From Geodermatophilus tzadiensis (lineage in GTDB: Bacteria > Actinomycetota > Actinomycetes > Mycobacteriales > Geodermatophilaceae), in contig NZ_PVTG01000012.1 in the NCBI RefSeq assembly GCF_003002915.1, positions 103,528 to 167,527 of the forward strand: 64,000 nt of DNA, written 5' to 3'. Both the position numbers and the translations under genes were made by a program. Below the pieces are notes generated by a model. It saw nothing but the letters and a program-made list of their open reading frames with translations, made no database searches and had not been told where the DNA came from. Positions 43,262 to 51,725 of the stretch are shown in pieces; positions within the stretch are counted from its first letter, which is position 1; each line of letters opens with the position of its first letter.

Positions 43262-44035
43262 ATGAGCACCACCACCGCCCCGGCCACCGCCACCGCCGTC
43301 GTGCCGACCCCCGGGCCGACCGCCCGGCGGACCGGCCCCTCCTTCCCGGCGTTGACCGGCCTGGAGATCCGCAAGTCCCTGTCCACCCGCTCCGGCCGGT
43401 CGGTGGCCGCGCTGGCCGTGCTGGTCGGCCCGCTCGGCGTCCTGCTGGCCACCATGACCAGCGGCGGCGGGGTCGCCGCCGCGATGGCCCTCGGGATCAT
43501 GGGCATGCTCATCGCCCTGGTCCTGCTCGCCCTCGGGGTGCTCTCGACCGCGGGGGAGTGGACGCACCGCAGCGTCCAGACGACCTACCTGCTCGTCCCC
43601 CAGCGGGGACGGGTGCTGGCCGCCAAGGCCGCCGCCATGGCGCTGCTCGGCCTGGTGCTCTCCTCGGTGGGCGTCGGGTTGGCCGTGGGGACGCTCGCCG
43701 CCTTCACGACCGGCGTGACGTGGTTCGCGGCCGGCCAGGCCGTGGTCGCGGTGATCGCCTCCGGGGCGGCGTTCGCGGTCATCGGCGCCGGGATCGGTGC
43801 GGCGGTGGGCAACTCGGCCGCCGCGATGACCGGGACCTACCTGACCGTGCTCGGCATCCTGCCGGTGCTGAACTCGGTGGAGCCGGAGATCGCCGCCAAG
43901 CTCGACCCGGCCGGCGCGGTCGTGACGCTCGCGCAGCACGGGGCGGCGACCACGCCGATCGCGGTGATCGCCGGCTGGGTGGTCGCCGCCACGGTCGCCG
44001 GGGTGCTGGTCACCCGCCGCCGCTCGGTCGCCTGA
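43262..44035 (+). CDS. ABC-2-type transporter permease
   Basis: The 257-residue protein has a Thr/Pro/Ala-rich N-terminus followed by about six transmembrane helices from residue ~50. It includes the ABC-2-like TLAEWTHRS-type loop (here STAGEWTHRSVQTTYLLVPQRGRVL). It forms the membrane part of the transporter with the preceding ATPase. ATG 43262 has GAGAGG upstream; an in-frame ATG at 43190, overlapping the ATPase stop, would add 24 low-complexity residues. The cargo is unknown. Confidence 0.85.
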   Translation: MSTTTAPATATAVVPTPGPTARRTGPSFPALTGLEIRKSLSTRSGRSVAALAVLVGPLGVLLATMTSGGGVAAAMALGIMGMLIALVLLALGVLSTAGEWTHRSVQTTYLLVPQRGRVLAAKAAAMALLGLVLSSVGVGLAVGTLAAFTTGVTWFAAGQAVVAVIASGAAFAVIGAGIGAAVGNSAAAMTGTYLTVLGILPVLNSVEPEIAAKLDPAGAVVTLAQHGAATTPIAVIAGWVVAATVAGVLVTRRRSVA

Positions 44036-44056
44036 CCCGCACGACCACTCCACGCT

Positions 44057-44089
44057 GAGGGGCCCCTCGACTGGGTCGAGGGGCCCCTC
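44057..44089. terminator. Bidirectional terminator hairpin
   Basis: GAGGGGCCCCTCGA and its exact complement form a 14-bp stem with a 5-nt loop between the convergent ABC permease and CoxG-like genes. Confidence 0.8.
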
Positions 44090-44101
44090 GGCGCGTCCTC
44101 G

Positions 44102-44758
44102 TCAGTCCCGGCGGCGGCCGAGGAGCCAGCCGACGAGGACGCCGAGCAGGGTGAGGCCGGCCCCGCCGAGCGCGCCGACGGCCAGGGTCTGCAGGTCGGC
44201 GGACGGCGCGGCGGCCGCGGTGCCGCCGGCCACCTGCGGCGTCGGCACCGGAGCGGCGGCCGGAGCCGGTGCCGCGGCGCCCGTCGAGCTCACCGCGGCG
44301 GCCGAGGGGCGCGGCGCGGCCGCACCGGTCAGCTCGGCGTCGACGGCGGTGAAGAACTGACCGGCCATCCGCTTGGCGACGCCGGTGATCATCCGCTGGC
44401 CCACCCCGGCGACCGGCCCGCCGACCACCGCGTCGGCGGACCAGGTGAGCGTGGTGCCCTCGTCGGACGGCGCCAGCTCGATCGTCACGGTCGCCCGCAC
44501 GTTGCCCGGCGCCCCGGCCCCGGACGCGTGCATGACGTAGGACCGGGGCGGCTGCTGGTCGGACAGCCGCACCTCGCCGGCGTAGGTGCCCTTGACCGCC
44601 CCGACGCCCACCGCGACGTCCATGCGGTAGGAGTCCTCGCCGACCCGCGACAGGGACAGACACCCCGGGATCGTCCGGGCGAGCACCTCCGGGTCGGTGA
44701 GCACCCGCCAGACGTCCTCCTGGCTCCCGTGCAGCACCGCCGAGCCGTCGAGGTTCAC
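44102..44758 (-). CDS. CoxG-like SRPBCC protein with C-terminal membrane anchor
   Basis: The 218-residue protein has a CoxG/carbon monoxide dehydrogenase subunit G-type SRPBCC domain (1-~145; DPEVLARTIPGCLSLSRVGEDSY). An Ala/Pro-rich linker and a C-terminal transmembrane helix (LAVGALGGAGLTLLGVLVGWLL) end in RRRD. CoxG proteins anchor molybdenum hydroxylases to the membrane. Here it is the last gene of the hydroxylase operon, and its GTG overlaps the large-subunit stop. Confidence 0.85.
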   Translation of the reverse strand: MNLDGSAVLHGSQEDVWRVLTDPEVLARTIPGCLSLSRVGEDSYRMDVAVGVGAVKGTYAGEVRLSDQQPPRSYVMHASGAGAPGNVRATVTIELAPSDEGTTLTWSADAVVGGPVAGVGQRMITGVAKRMAGQFFTAVDAELTGAAAPRPSAAAVSSTGAAAPAPAAAPVPTPQVAGGTAAAAPSADLQTLAVGALGGAGLTLLGVLVGWLLGRRRD

Positions 44759-47169
44759 GCCGTCGCTCCCGTCCTGCGGGTGGACGCCGCCGTCCGCTCC
44801 GCCGTGTCGTCCCGCACCAGGTCGTAGAGCTCCGACGGCGAGATCGGCATCGCCGCGACCCGCCGTCCCACCGCGTCCTCGATCGCCGACGCCAGCGCCG
44901 CCGACCCCGGGATCACCCCGGCCTCGCCGGCGCCCTTGATGCCCAGCGGGTTGAGCGGCGAGGGCGTCTGCTGGTGGTCGATGACCACGTCGGGCACCTC
45001 GGAGGCGTAGGGCACGAGGAAGTCCATGAAGGAGGCGTTCTGCAGCTGCCCGTCGGCGTCGTAGGCCATCCGCTCGTACAGTGCCCCGCCCACGCCCTGC
45101 GCGACGCCGCCGTGCACCTGCCCCTCGACGATCATCGGGTTCACCACGTTGCCGCAGTCGTGCACCACGGCGTACTGGACGACGTCGATCTCCCACGTCT
45201 GCGGGTCGATCTCGACCACCGCGGCGTGGGCGCCGGAGGCGAACGTCGAGCGCAGCGGTGAGTAGTAGTCGCGGTGCTCCAGGCCCGGCGCGTCACCCGG
45301 GGCCACCGGGGGCTTGGTGTCGTCGTGGGTGGCGAACTGCGTCGCCTGCTTGGCCGCCTCGTCGAAGGCGTAGCGCAGCGGGTTGGACAGGACGGCGACC
45401 GTCCGCAGCGGGATCGACGCCCCCGGCGTCCCCCTGACCTGCACCAGGCCCTCGTCGATCTCCAGGTCCGACGGGTCGGCCTCGAGGACGTCGGCGGCGA
45501 TCCGCAGCGCCTTCTCCCGCACGCCGCGCGCGGCCAGGGCCACCGCGTTGCCGCTCATCACCGCGGCCCGGGAGGCGAAGGTGCCCACGGCGTAGCCGAA
45601 GCGGCGGGTGTCGCCGGTGTGCACCTCGACGTCCTCCATCGGCACGCCGAGCTCGGAGGCGACGATCTGCGCGAACACCGTCTCGTGTCCCTGGCCCTGC
45701 GAGGTCAGCCCGGTGGAGACCAGCACCTTGCCGCTGCCGAGCACCTGCACGTGCCCGCCCTCGTAGGGGCCGGGCCCGGTGCCCTCCACGTACAGCGCCA
45801 TCCCGGCGCCGAGCAGCTTCCCGCGGCCGGCCGCCTCCGCCCGGCGCTCCTCCACCGACTCCCAGCCCACCAGCGCGGTCAGCTTCTCCAGCAGCCCCGG
45901 GTAGTCGCCGGAGTCGTAGACCACCGGCCGGCCGTCCTGGAACGTCAGGTGGTGGTCGTAGGGGAACTGGTCGGGCGTGATCAGGTTCCGCCGGCGGACC
46001 TCGGCGCGGTCGAGGCCGAGCGCGTCGGCGATGCGGTCCATCGTCCGCTCCATCGCGAAGCAGGCCTGCGGCCGCCCGGCGCCGCGGTAGGGCGTGACGA
46101 TGACGGTGTTGGTGTAGAGGCTCTCGACCACCACCCGGTACACCGGGACCACGTACGGGCCGACCAGCTGGGTGGCCGTGATGATCGGCACGATGATCCC
46201 GTAGGGCGTGTAGGCGCCGTTGTCGTGCCAGACGTGCACGTCGAGCGCGGTGAGCCGGCCGTCGTCGTCGAACCCGACGGTGACCTCCTGCCGCTGCCCG
46301 CGCTCGTGCGCGCTGGAGACGAAGTGCTCGCGGCGGTCCTCGGCCCACTTCACCTCGCGGCCCAGCCGCATGGCCGCCATCGGCACCAGCAGCTCCTCGG
46401 GCCACGGGTGCACGATCTTGACGCCGAAGCCGCCGCCGACGTCGGGCGCGATGACCTCGACCCGGTCCAGCGACAGCTCCAGCTTCGCCGCGATCGCCGC
46501 GCGCACCGACGTCGAGGCCTGGGTGCTGGAGTAGACGCGCAGGCTGCCGTCGTCGGGGTCCCAGCGCGCGTGCACGCCCTTGCCCTCCAGCGGCGTGCAC
46601 GCGCTGCGCTCGATGGTCTGGGTGAAGGTCAGCGTGTGCGGCGAGGCGGCCAGCGCGGGCTCGACGTCGCCGGTCTCTTGGTGGTGCCGGGCGGCGACGT
46701 TGTCCGGGACGTCGGGGTGCACGGCGTGCTCGGCGGCGCGGGCGGTGTCGATGCCGACGACGACCGGCAGCTCCTCGTAGCCCACGACGATCCGCTCGGC
46801 GGCGTCCTCGGCCACGTACCGGTCGGTGGCCACGACCATCACCACCGGCTCGCCGACGTGGTGCACCACGCCGTCGGCCAGCGGGTACCCGGTGCGCGGC
46901 GCGTGCAGCTGCGGGTGCGGGATGAGCACCGGCAGCGGCTCGGCCATCGGGCCGGTGAGGTCCTCGTAGGTGTAGATCGCGACCAGGCCCTCGACGTCGA
47001 GGGCGGCCTCGACGTCGATGTCGGTGATGCGCGCGTGCGCGTGCGGGCTGCGCACGAAGGCCGCGGCCAGCGCGCCGGCGCCGATGTCGTCGAGGTAGCG
47101 GCCCCGCCCGGTGATCAGCCGGGCGTCCTCGCGCCGGCGGACCGGCTCCCCGAACAGCTTCGTCGTCAC
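44755..47169 (-). CDS. Molybdenum hydroxylase large (Moco) subunit
   Basis: The 804-residue molybdopterin-binding subunit belongs to the xanthine oxidase/CO dehydrogenase family. It has PDVGGGFGVK near 242-251, PYRGAGR at 360-366 and the catalytic-Glu segment GIKGAGEAGVIP near the C-terminus. Form I CO dehydrogenases carry AYxCSFR here, so this is not a CO dehydrogenase but a form II-type hydroxylase of an unassigned substrate. In this operon, next to a uracil-type permease, a uracil/thymine dehydrogenase making barbiturate is the favoured inference. It overlaps both neighbours by 4 nt. Confidence 0.88.
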   Translation of the reverse strand: MTTKLFGEPVRRREDARLITGRGRYLDDIGAGALAAAFVRSPHAHARITDIDVEAALDVEGLVAIYTYEDLTGPMAEPLPVLIPHPQLHAPRTGYPLADGVVHHVGEPVVMVVATDRYVAEDAAERIVVGYEELPVVVGIDTARAAEHAVHPDVPDNVAARHHQETGDVEPALAASPHTLTFTQTIERSACTPLEGKGVHARWDPDDGSLRVYSSTQASTSVRAAIAAKLELSLDRVEVIAPDVGGGFGVKIVHPWPEELLVPMAAMRLGREVKWAEDRREHFVSSAHERGQRQEVTVGFDDDGRLTALDVHVWHDNGAYTPYGIIVPIITATQLVGPYVVPVYRVVVESLYTNTVIVTPYRGAGRPQACFAMERTMDRIADALGLDRAEVRRRNLITPDQFPYDHHLTFQDGRPVVYDSGDYPGLLEKLTALVGWESVEERRAEAAGRGKLLGAGMALYVEGTGPGPYEGGHVQVLGSGKVLVSTGLTSQGQGHETVFAQIVASELGVPMEDVEVHTGDTRRFGYAVGTFASRAAVMSGNAVALAARGVREKALRIAADVLEADPSDLEIDEGLVQVRGTPGASIPLRTVAVLSNPLRYAFDEAAKQATQFATHDDTKPPVAPGDAPGLEHRDYYSPLRSTFASGAHAAVVEIDPQTWEIDVVQYAVVHDCGNVVNPMIVEGQVHGGVAQGVGGALYERMAYDADGQLQNASFMDFLVPYASEVPDVVIDHQQTPSPLNPLGIKGAGEAGVIPGSAALASAIEDAVGRRVAAMPISPSELYDLVRDDTAERTAASTRRTGATA

Positions 47170-47684
47170 CGGGCGTCCTCCCGCATCGTCGCGGCGGCGT
47201 GCCGGACGGCCTTCTTGATGTTCGTGTAGCCGGTGCACCGGCAGAGGTTGCCGCCGACGAGCTCGTCGACCTCCTCCTCGGTGATCTCCTCCGCCGCGTC
47301 CCGGGCCTCGAGCCCCGCGGCGATGGTCACCAGGAACCCCGGGGTGCAGAAGCCGCACTGCAGTGCGTGGCACTCGCGGAAGGCCTCCTGCACCGGGTGC
47401 AGCACCTGGCCGCCCCGGTGGTCGTCGCGGGCCAGCCCCTCCACGGTGGTCACCGCCGCGCCCTGCACCTGCACGGCGAGCACCAGGCAGGAGCGCACCG
47501 GCTCGCCGTCCACCAGTACCGTGCACGAGCCGCAGACGCCGTGCGCGCAGCCGACGTGCGTGCCGGTCAGCCCCAGGTCGTCGCGCAGCGCGTCGGCGAG
47601 CACCCGGCGCACCGGGACCCGCGCCTCCCGGGGCACACCGTTGACCGTCAGCGATACGGTCCGCTCGGTGTCGATCGAGGTCAT
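47166..47684 (-). CDS. Molybdenum hydroxylase 2Fe-2S subunit
   Basis: The 172-residue iron-sulfur subunit carries both clusters. Ferredoxin-type Cys are at 46, 51, 54 and 66 (GCAHGVCGSC) and the C-terminal four-helix domain Cys at 110, 113, 148 and 150 (CGFC, CRC). It passes electrons from the Mo centre to the FAD subunit. Length and spacing are normal. Confidence 0.93.
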   Translation of the reverse strand: MTSIDTERTVSLTVNGVPREARVPVRRVLADALRDDLGLTGTHVGCAHGVCGSCTVLVDGEPVRSCLVLAVQVQGAAVTTVEGLARDDHRGGQVLHPVQEAFRECHALQCGFCTPGFLVTIAAGLEARDAAEEITEEEVDELVGGNLCRCTGYTNIKKAVRHAAATMREDAR

Positions 47685-48559
47685 GCGGCGGTCCTCCCGG
47701 CCGCCTCCGCGGCGGCCTCGGCGAGCGTGCGTTCGGTCAGGACCCCGACCAGCAGCCGCCGGTAGTCGGCGGTGGCGTGCAGGTCGGTGTCGGGGTCGAC
47801 GAGGGTGCGGGCCAGCGCGCCGGCGGCGGCCCAGTCGGCGCTGTCGACCGGCTTGCCGGCCACCGCCTCGGTGAGGTCGTGCACCTCGGGCACCGGCCCG
47901 ACCGACAGGTAGGCGGCGCGGACGGCGGCGACCCGGCGGTCCTCGTCGAGCGTGACGACGACCGCGGCCCCGCAGACGGCGTAGTCGCCCTTGCGCCGGG
48001 CGATCTCGGCGAACGCCGTCCCCGACCGCTCCGCCAGCGCGGGGAAGAAGGCGTCGACGACGACCGCCGGGCCGCTCAGCGAGGTCTCCAGCGGCCCGAC
48101 GAACAGGTCCCGCCAGCCGACCTCCGCACGCCCCGATGGCCGGGCCACGGTCACCGACCCGCCGGTCAGCGCCAGCACCGCGGTGAGCTCGCCCGAGGGG
48201 TCGGCGTGCGCGATGGAGCCGACCGTCGTCCCCCGGTTGCGGATGGCCGGGTGCGCCACGTCCGCCGTCGCCCGCGCCAGCAGCGGCTGGACCTCGGCCG
48301 CGGCGGTGTCGCGCAGCAGCCCGGCGTGCCGCACCAGGGCACCCACGCGGACGCCGCCGGCGCTCGCCTCCACCCGGTCGAGCCCGGGCACCCGGTTGAC
48401 GTCGACCAGCGTGGCGGGTGCGGCCAGCCGCATCGCCAGCAGCGGCAGCAGCGACTGCCCGCCGGCGAGCACCTTGGCGCCGTCGCCCTCCGCGGCGAGG
48501 ACGTCGAGCGCCTCGTCGACCGACCCGGGGTCCGCGTACCGGAAGGGCGGGGGCTTCAC
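47681..48559 (-). CDS. Molybdenum hydroxylase FAD subunit
   Basis: The 292-residue FAD-binding subunit has the flavin loops VLAGGQSLLPLLAMR (~30-44) and IRNRGTTVGSIAHADP (~106-121). It accepts electrons from the 2Fe-2S subunit and passes them to an external acceptor. It completes a three-subunit (CoxM-S-L order) hydroxylase and is coupled to both the permease and iron-sulfur genes. Confidence 0.92.
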   Translation of the reverse strand: MKPPPFRYADPGSVDEALDVLAAEGDGAKVLAGGQSLLPLLAMRLAAPATLVDVNRVPGLDRVEASAGGVRVGALVRHAGLLRDTAAAEVQPLLARATADVAHPAIRNRGTTVGSIAHADPSGELTAVLALTGGSVTVARPSGRAEVGWRDLFVGPLETSLSGPAVVVDAFFPALAERSGTAFAEIARRKGDYAVCGAAVVVTLDEDRRVAAVRAAYLSVGPVPEVHDLTEAVAGKPVDSADWAAAGALARTLVDPDTDLHATADYRRLLVGVLTERTLAEAAAEAAGRTAA

Positions 48560-50058
48560 CGCTCGCGCGTCCCCTTGGTGGTGTCGACCCCGGGCCGGGT
48601 GTCCACGCCGGGACGGGTCTCGACGCCGGGCCGGCCCACCTGGTCGACCGACGACGGGTCGGCGGTGACGGCGTGCCGCCCGGTGGACCCCAGTGCCGGT
48701 CCGGTGCCCTCGGCGAACCCGCGCTCCTCCACCAGGGCGGCCTTCATCTCCGCGGGGGCGACCGCCCGGGCGACGTGCCAGCCGACCACGACGACGATGG
48801 TGCCGAACGCGATGCCGCTGAGCGGGAAGGTGTCGGTGATCTGGAGGGTCACGTTGCCGATCGCGATGATGATCCCGGCGGCGAGCGGCACCAGGTTGAT
48901 CGGGTTGGCGAAGTCGACCCGGTTCTCCTTCCAGATCTTGGCGCCGAGCAGGCCGATCATCCCGTAGAGCACGACGGTGATCCCGCCGAGCACCCCACCC
49001 GGGATGATGTTGATCAACGCGCCGAACTTCGGGCACAGGCCGAGCAGGATCGCCACGACCGCCGCGACGTAGTAGGCCGCGGTCGAGTAGACCCGGGTGG
49101 CGGCCATGACGCCGATGTTCTCGGCGTAGGTGGTGGTCGGGGACCCGCCGACCGAGGTCGCGACGACGGTGCCGACGCCGTCGGCGAAGATCGCCCGCCC
49201 CATCACCGGGTCGAGGTCGCGCTTGGTCATCGCGGCCACGGCCTTGACGTGACCGGCGTTCTCGGCGACGAGCGCGATGACCGCCGGCAGCACGAGCAGG
49301 CTGAAGTTCACCGAGAAGCTCGGCGTGGTGAGCTGGGGGAAGCCGATCCAGTCGGCCTGGCCGACGGCGTCGAAGTTGATCCGGTCGCGGGTGACGATCT
49401 CCCCGGTGCCGTCGGGCGAGGTGATCTGGCCGACGGTGACGTCGAGCAGGATCGACAGCAGGTAGCCGAACACCAGGCCCAGCAGGATGGAGATGCGGGC
49501 CCAGAACCCGCGCAGCAGCAGCGAGGCGACGATGACGAAGACCATGGTCGCCAGCGCGACCCACTGGTCCTGCGGCCAGTAGACCCCGGCCACGACCGGG
49601 GCGAGGTTGAAGCCGATGAGCATGACGACCGCGCCGGTCACGGCCGGCGGCAGCGCGGCGTTGATGGCCCGGGCCCCGACGACGTGGATGGCCACACCGA
49701 CCAGCGCGAGGACGACGCCGGCGACGAGGATCGAGCCGACGACGTCGCCGGAGTCCCCGCCGTTGGCACGGATGGCCACGACGCCACCGACGAAGGCGGC
49801 GCTGGTGCCCAGGTAGCTCGGCACCCGCCCCTGCACGATGAGCAGGAAGATGATGGTCGCGACGCCGCTCATCATGATCGCGAGGTTCGCGTCGAGCCCC
49901 ATGATCAGCGGGAAGACGAAGGTCGCCCCGAACATCGCGACGACGTGCTGGGCGCCGATCCCGATCGTCCGCGGCCACGACAGGCGCTCGTCGGGGGCGA
50001 CGGCCTCGCCGAGCGGCGGCGTCTTGCCGCCCGCGTAGAGCTTCCACCCGAACGCCAT
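48556..50058 (-). CDS. NCS2 nucleobase permease, UraA (uracil) type
   Basis: The 500-residue permease has the 14-helix NCS2 pattern. It carries both Glu residues that bind uracil in UraA: E266 in IALVAENAGH and E313 in TTTYAENIGV (308-317). The TTYxENIG form is typical of uracil rather than xanthine/urate carriers. The C-terminal ~65 residues are cytoplasmic and include three RPGVxT repeats. GAGGAGG precedes the ATG. It is the first gene of the operon that continues with the molybdenum hydroxylase, so it probably imports that enzyme's substrate. Confidence 0.88.
   Translation of the reverse strand: MAFGWKLYAGGKTPPLGEAVAPDERLSWPRTIGIGAQHVVAMFGATFVFPLIMGLDANLAIMMSGVATIIFLLIVQGRVPSYLGTSAAFVGGVVAIRANGGDSGDVVGSILVAGVVLALVGVAIHVVGARAINAALPPAVTGAVVMLIGFNLAPVVAGVYWPQDQWVALATMVFVIVASLLLRGFWARISILLGLVFGYLLSILLDVTVGQITSPDGTGEIVTRDRINFDAVGQADWIGFPQLTTPSFSVNFSLLVLPAVIALVAENAGHVKAVAAMTKRDLDPVMGRAIFADGVGTVVATSVGGSPTTTYAENIGVMAATRVYSTAAYYVAAVVAILLGLCPKFGALINIIPGGVLGGITVVLYGMIGLLGAKIWKENRVDFANPINLVPLAAGIIIAIGNVTLQITDTFPLSGIAFGTIVVVVGWHVARAVAPAEMKAALVEERGFAEGTGPALGSTGRHAVTADPSSVDQVGRPGVETRPGVDTRPGVDTTKGTRER
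48581..48634. repeat. 18-bp minisatellite, three units
   Basis: Three near-identical 18-bp units (48581-48598, 48599-48616, 48617-48634) encode RPGVDT/RPGVET repeats in the permease tail. Copy number may vary between strains. Confidence 0.7.
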
Positions 50059-50154
50059 CGGGACCTCCTCGAGGGGCTGACCAGCGGCCCGGGAGGTGCG
50101 GACGCCCCCGGGAGGCCGTCAATCTGTCACGGGGTACCGACGGGTGGAAGTGCC

Positions 50155-50164
50155 TCAGCGCTAA
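50155..50164. promoter_or_regulatory. TCAGCGCTAA element near permease promoter
   Basis: This differs by one base from the palindrome TCAGCGCTGA found at the carbamate kinase promoter. It lies between the divergent permease and fdrA genes and may be a site for a common regulator of the two operons. Confidence 0.4.
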
Positions 50165-50193
50165 ATGGTCGTGTCGTTGCCGTACCGGGTCTC

Positions 50194-50221
50194 TCACCGC
50201 TGAGGAACCGCCCGCTACGGT
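50194..50221 (+). promoter_or_regulatory. Leaderless promoter of fdrA with TCASCGCTGAG element
   Basis: TCACCGCTGAG (50194-50204), 11 nt, TACGGT (50216-50221) and 7 nt lead to the GTG start. The same element and the same spacings occur at the carbamate kinase gene. The palindromic element covers the -35 region. Confidence 0.55.
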
Positions 50222-50228
50222 CGGCGGG

Positions 50229-51725
50229 GTGAGTGCACCCGCACCCGGACCGGGCGTCCGGCACGTCTCCCTGCGCGGCGGCGTCTACGCCGACTCCGTG
50301 CGGCTCATGCAGGTCAGCCGGGACGTCGGGGCGCGTGACGGGGTGACCGCCGTCCTCGTGGCCATGGCCACCCCGCTCAACGTGGAGCTCGCCGCGGGGA
50401 TGGGGCTCGCGCCCGGAGAGCCGGCCTCGCCCGAGCAGCTGCTCGTCGGCATCGCCGCCACCGACGACGACGCGCTGGCCGCCGCCGTGGCCGCCGTCGA
50501 CACCGCCCTCGCCGAGCGCGAGCGCTCCCGGGCGGCCGCCGACGCCCAGCCGGCCCGCACCGTCGGCGCCGCCCTGCACGACCTCGACGGCCCCTCCGCG
50601 CTGGCCGTCGTGAGCGTGCCCGGTCCCTACGCCGCGCTGGAGGCCGCCGACGCCGTCGCCGCGCGCCGCAGCGTGCTGGTGTTCTCCGACGGCGTCCCGG
50701 TCGAGCAGGAGGTCGCGCTCAAGCGGGCCGCCCGGCAGGCCGGGGTGCTCGTCATGGGCCCCGACTGCGGGACGGCGATCGTCTCCGGGGTGGCGCTCGG
50801 CTTCGCCAACGTGGTCCGCCGCGGCGCGGTCGGGGTGGTGGCGGCCTCGGGCACCGGCGCCCAGCAGGTGTCCTGCCTGCTCGACGCGGCCGGCGTCGGC
50901 GTCAGCCACGTGCTCGGCGTGGGCGGGCGCGACCTGTCCGCGGCCGTCGGCGGGCTGGCCACCCTCGACGCGTTGGCGGCCCTGGACGCCGACCCGGCCA
51001 CCGAGCGGGTGCTCGTCGTCTCGAAGCCGCCGGCGCCGCCGGTGGCCGAGGCGGTGGCGCGGACGGCGGCGTCGCTGGCCACGCCGGTGCGCTCGGCGGT
51101 GCTCGGGTCCGGGACGCCCGACCTCACCGCCGTCGTCGAGGCGCTGCTGGCCGACCTCGGCGTCGCCGTCCCCGACTGGCCGTCCCGGCCGGGCAGCCGG
51201 AGCGCGCCGCCCGGCGCCGTGCTCAAGGGCCTCTACTCCGGCGGCACGCTGGCCGACGAGGCGATGCTGCTGGCCGCGCCGGTGCTCGGCGACGTCCGGT
51301 CCAACACCCCGCTGCGGCCGGAGCTCGACTGCGTCATCGACCCATCCGCCCCAGACCTGTCCGCCCGCGGGCACGTGGTCGTCGACTTCGGCGACGACGC
51401 GCTCACCGTGGGCCGCGCGCACCCGATGATCGACCCGACGCTGCGGCTGGAGGCGATCGAGCGGCTGGCCGCGTCCGGCGAGCCGGCGGTGCTGCTGCTC
51501 GACGTCGTCCTCGGCCACGGCGCCGACCCCGACCCGGCCGCGGCGCTGGCCCCGGCGCTGACGGCGGCCGGCCTGCCGGCGGTCGTCGCGCTCGTCGGCA
51601 CCGAGGCCGACCCCCAGCGCTGGAGCCGCCAGGCCGACGCCCTCGCCGCGGCCGGCGCGGCCGTGTACGCCTCCAACGCGCAGGCCACCCGGCACGCGCT
51701 CGACCTGCTGGGAGCCGCCCGGTGA
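50229..51725 (+). CDS. fdrA: FdrA-family protein (carbamoyltransferase / acyl-CoA synthetase-like)
   Basis: The 498-residue protein is of the FdrA family, built like the CoA-binding and ligase parts of succinyl-CoA synthetase. Visible blocks are VLVMGPDCGTAIVSG near residue 173, VGVVAASGTGAQQVSCLLD near 202, GVSHVLGVGGRDLS and the C-terminal VVVDFGDDALTVGRAHPMIDP. In E. coli FdrA (AllF) is reported to be part of oxamate carbamoyltransferase, which splits oxalurate with phosphate into oxamate and carbamoyl phosphate. With the barbiturase-like and carbamate kinase genes here, ureidomalonate is a plausible substrate. It is coupled to the DUF1116 gene (GTGA). Confidence 0.87.
   Translation: MSAPAPGPGVRHVSLRGGVYADSVRLMQVSRDVGARDGVTAVLVAMATPLNVELAAGMGLAPGEPASPEQLLVGIAATDDDALAAAVAAVDTALAERERSRAAADAQPARTVGAALHDLDGPSALAVVSVPGPYAALEAADAVAARRSVLVFSDGVPVEQEVALKRAARQAGVLVMGPDCGTAIVSGVALGFANVVRRGAVGVVAASGTGAQQVSCLLDAAGVGVSHVLGVGGRDLSAAVGGLATLDALAALDADPATERVLVVSKPPAPPVAEAVARTAASLATPVRSAVLGSGTPDLTAVVEALLADLGVAVPDWPSRPGSRSAPPGAVLKGLYSGGTLADEAMLLAAPVLGDVRSNTPLRPELDCVIDPSAPDLSARGHVVVDFGDDALTVGRAHPMIDPTLRLEAIERLAASGEPAVLLLDVVLGHGADPDPAAALAPALTAAGLPAVVALVGTEADPQRWSRQADALAAAGAAVYASNAQATRHALDLLGAAR

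Noticed and set aside
44755..48559. Calling the Mo hydroxylase an aerobic CO dehydrogenase (coxMSL)
   Set aside because: The active-site loop is PYRGAGR, not AYxCSFR, and the accessory genes coxDEF are absent.
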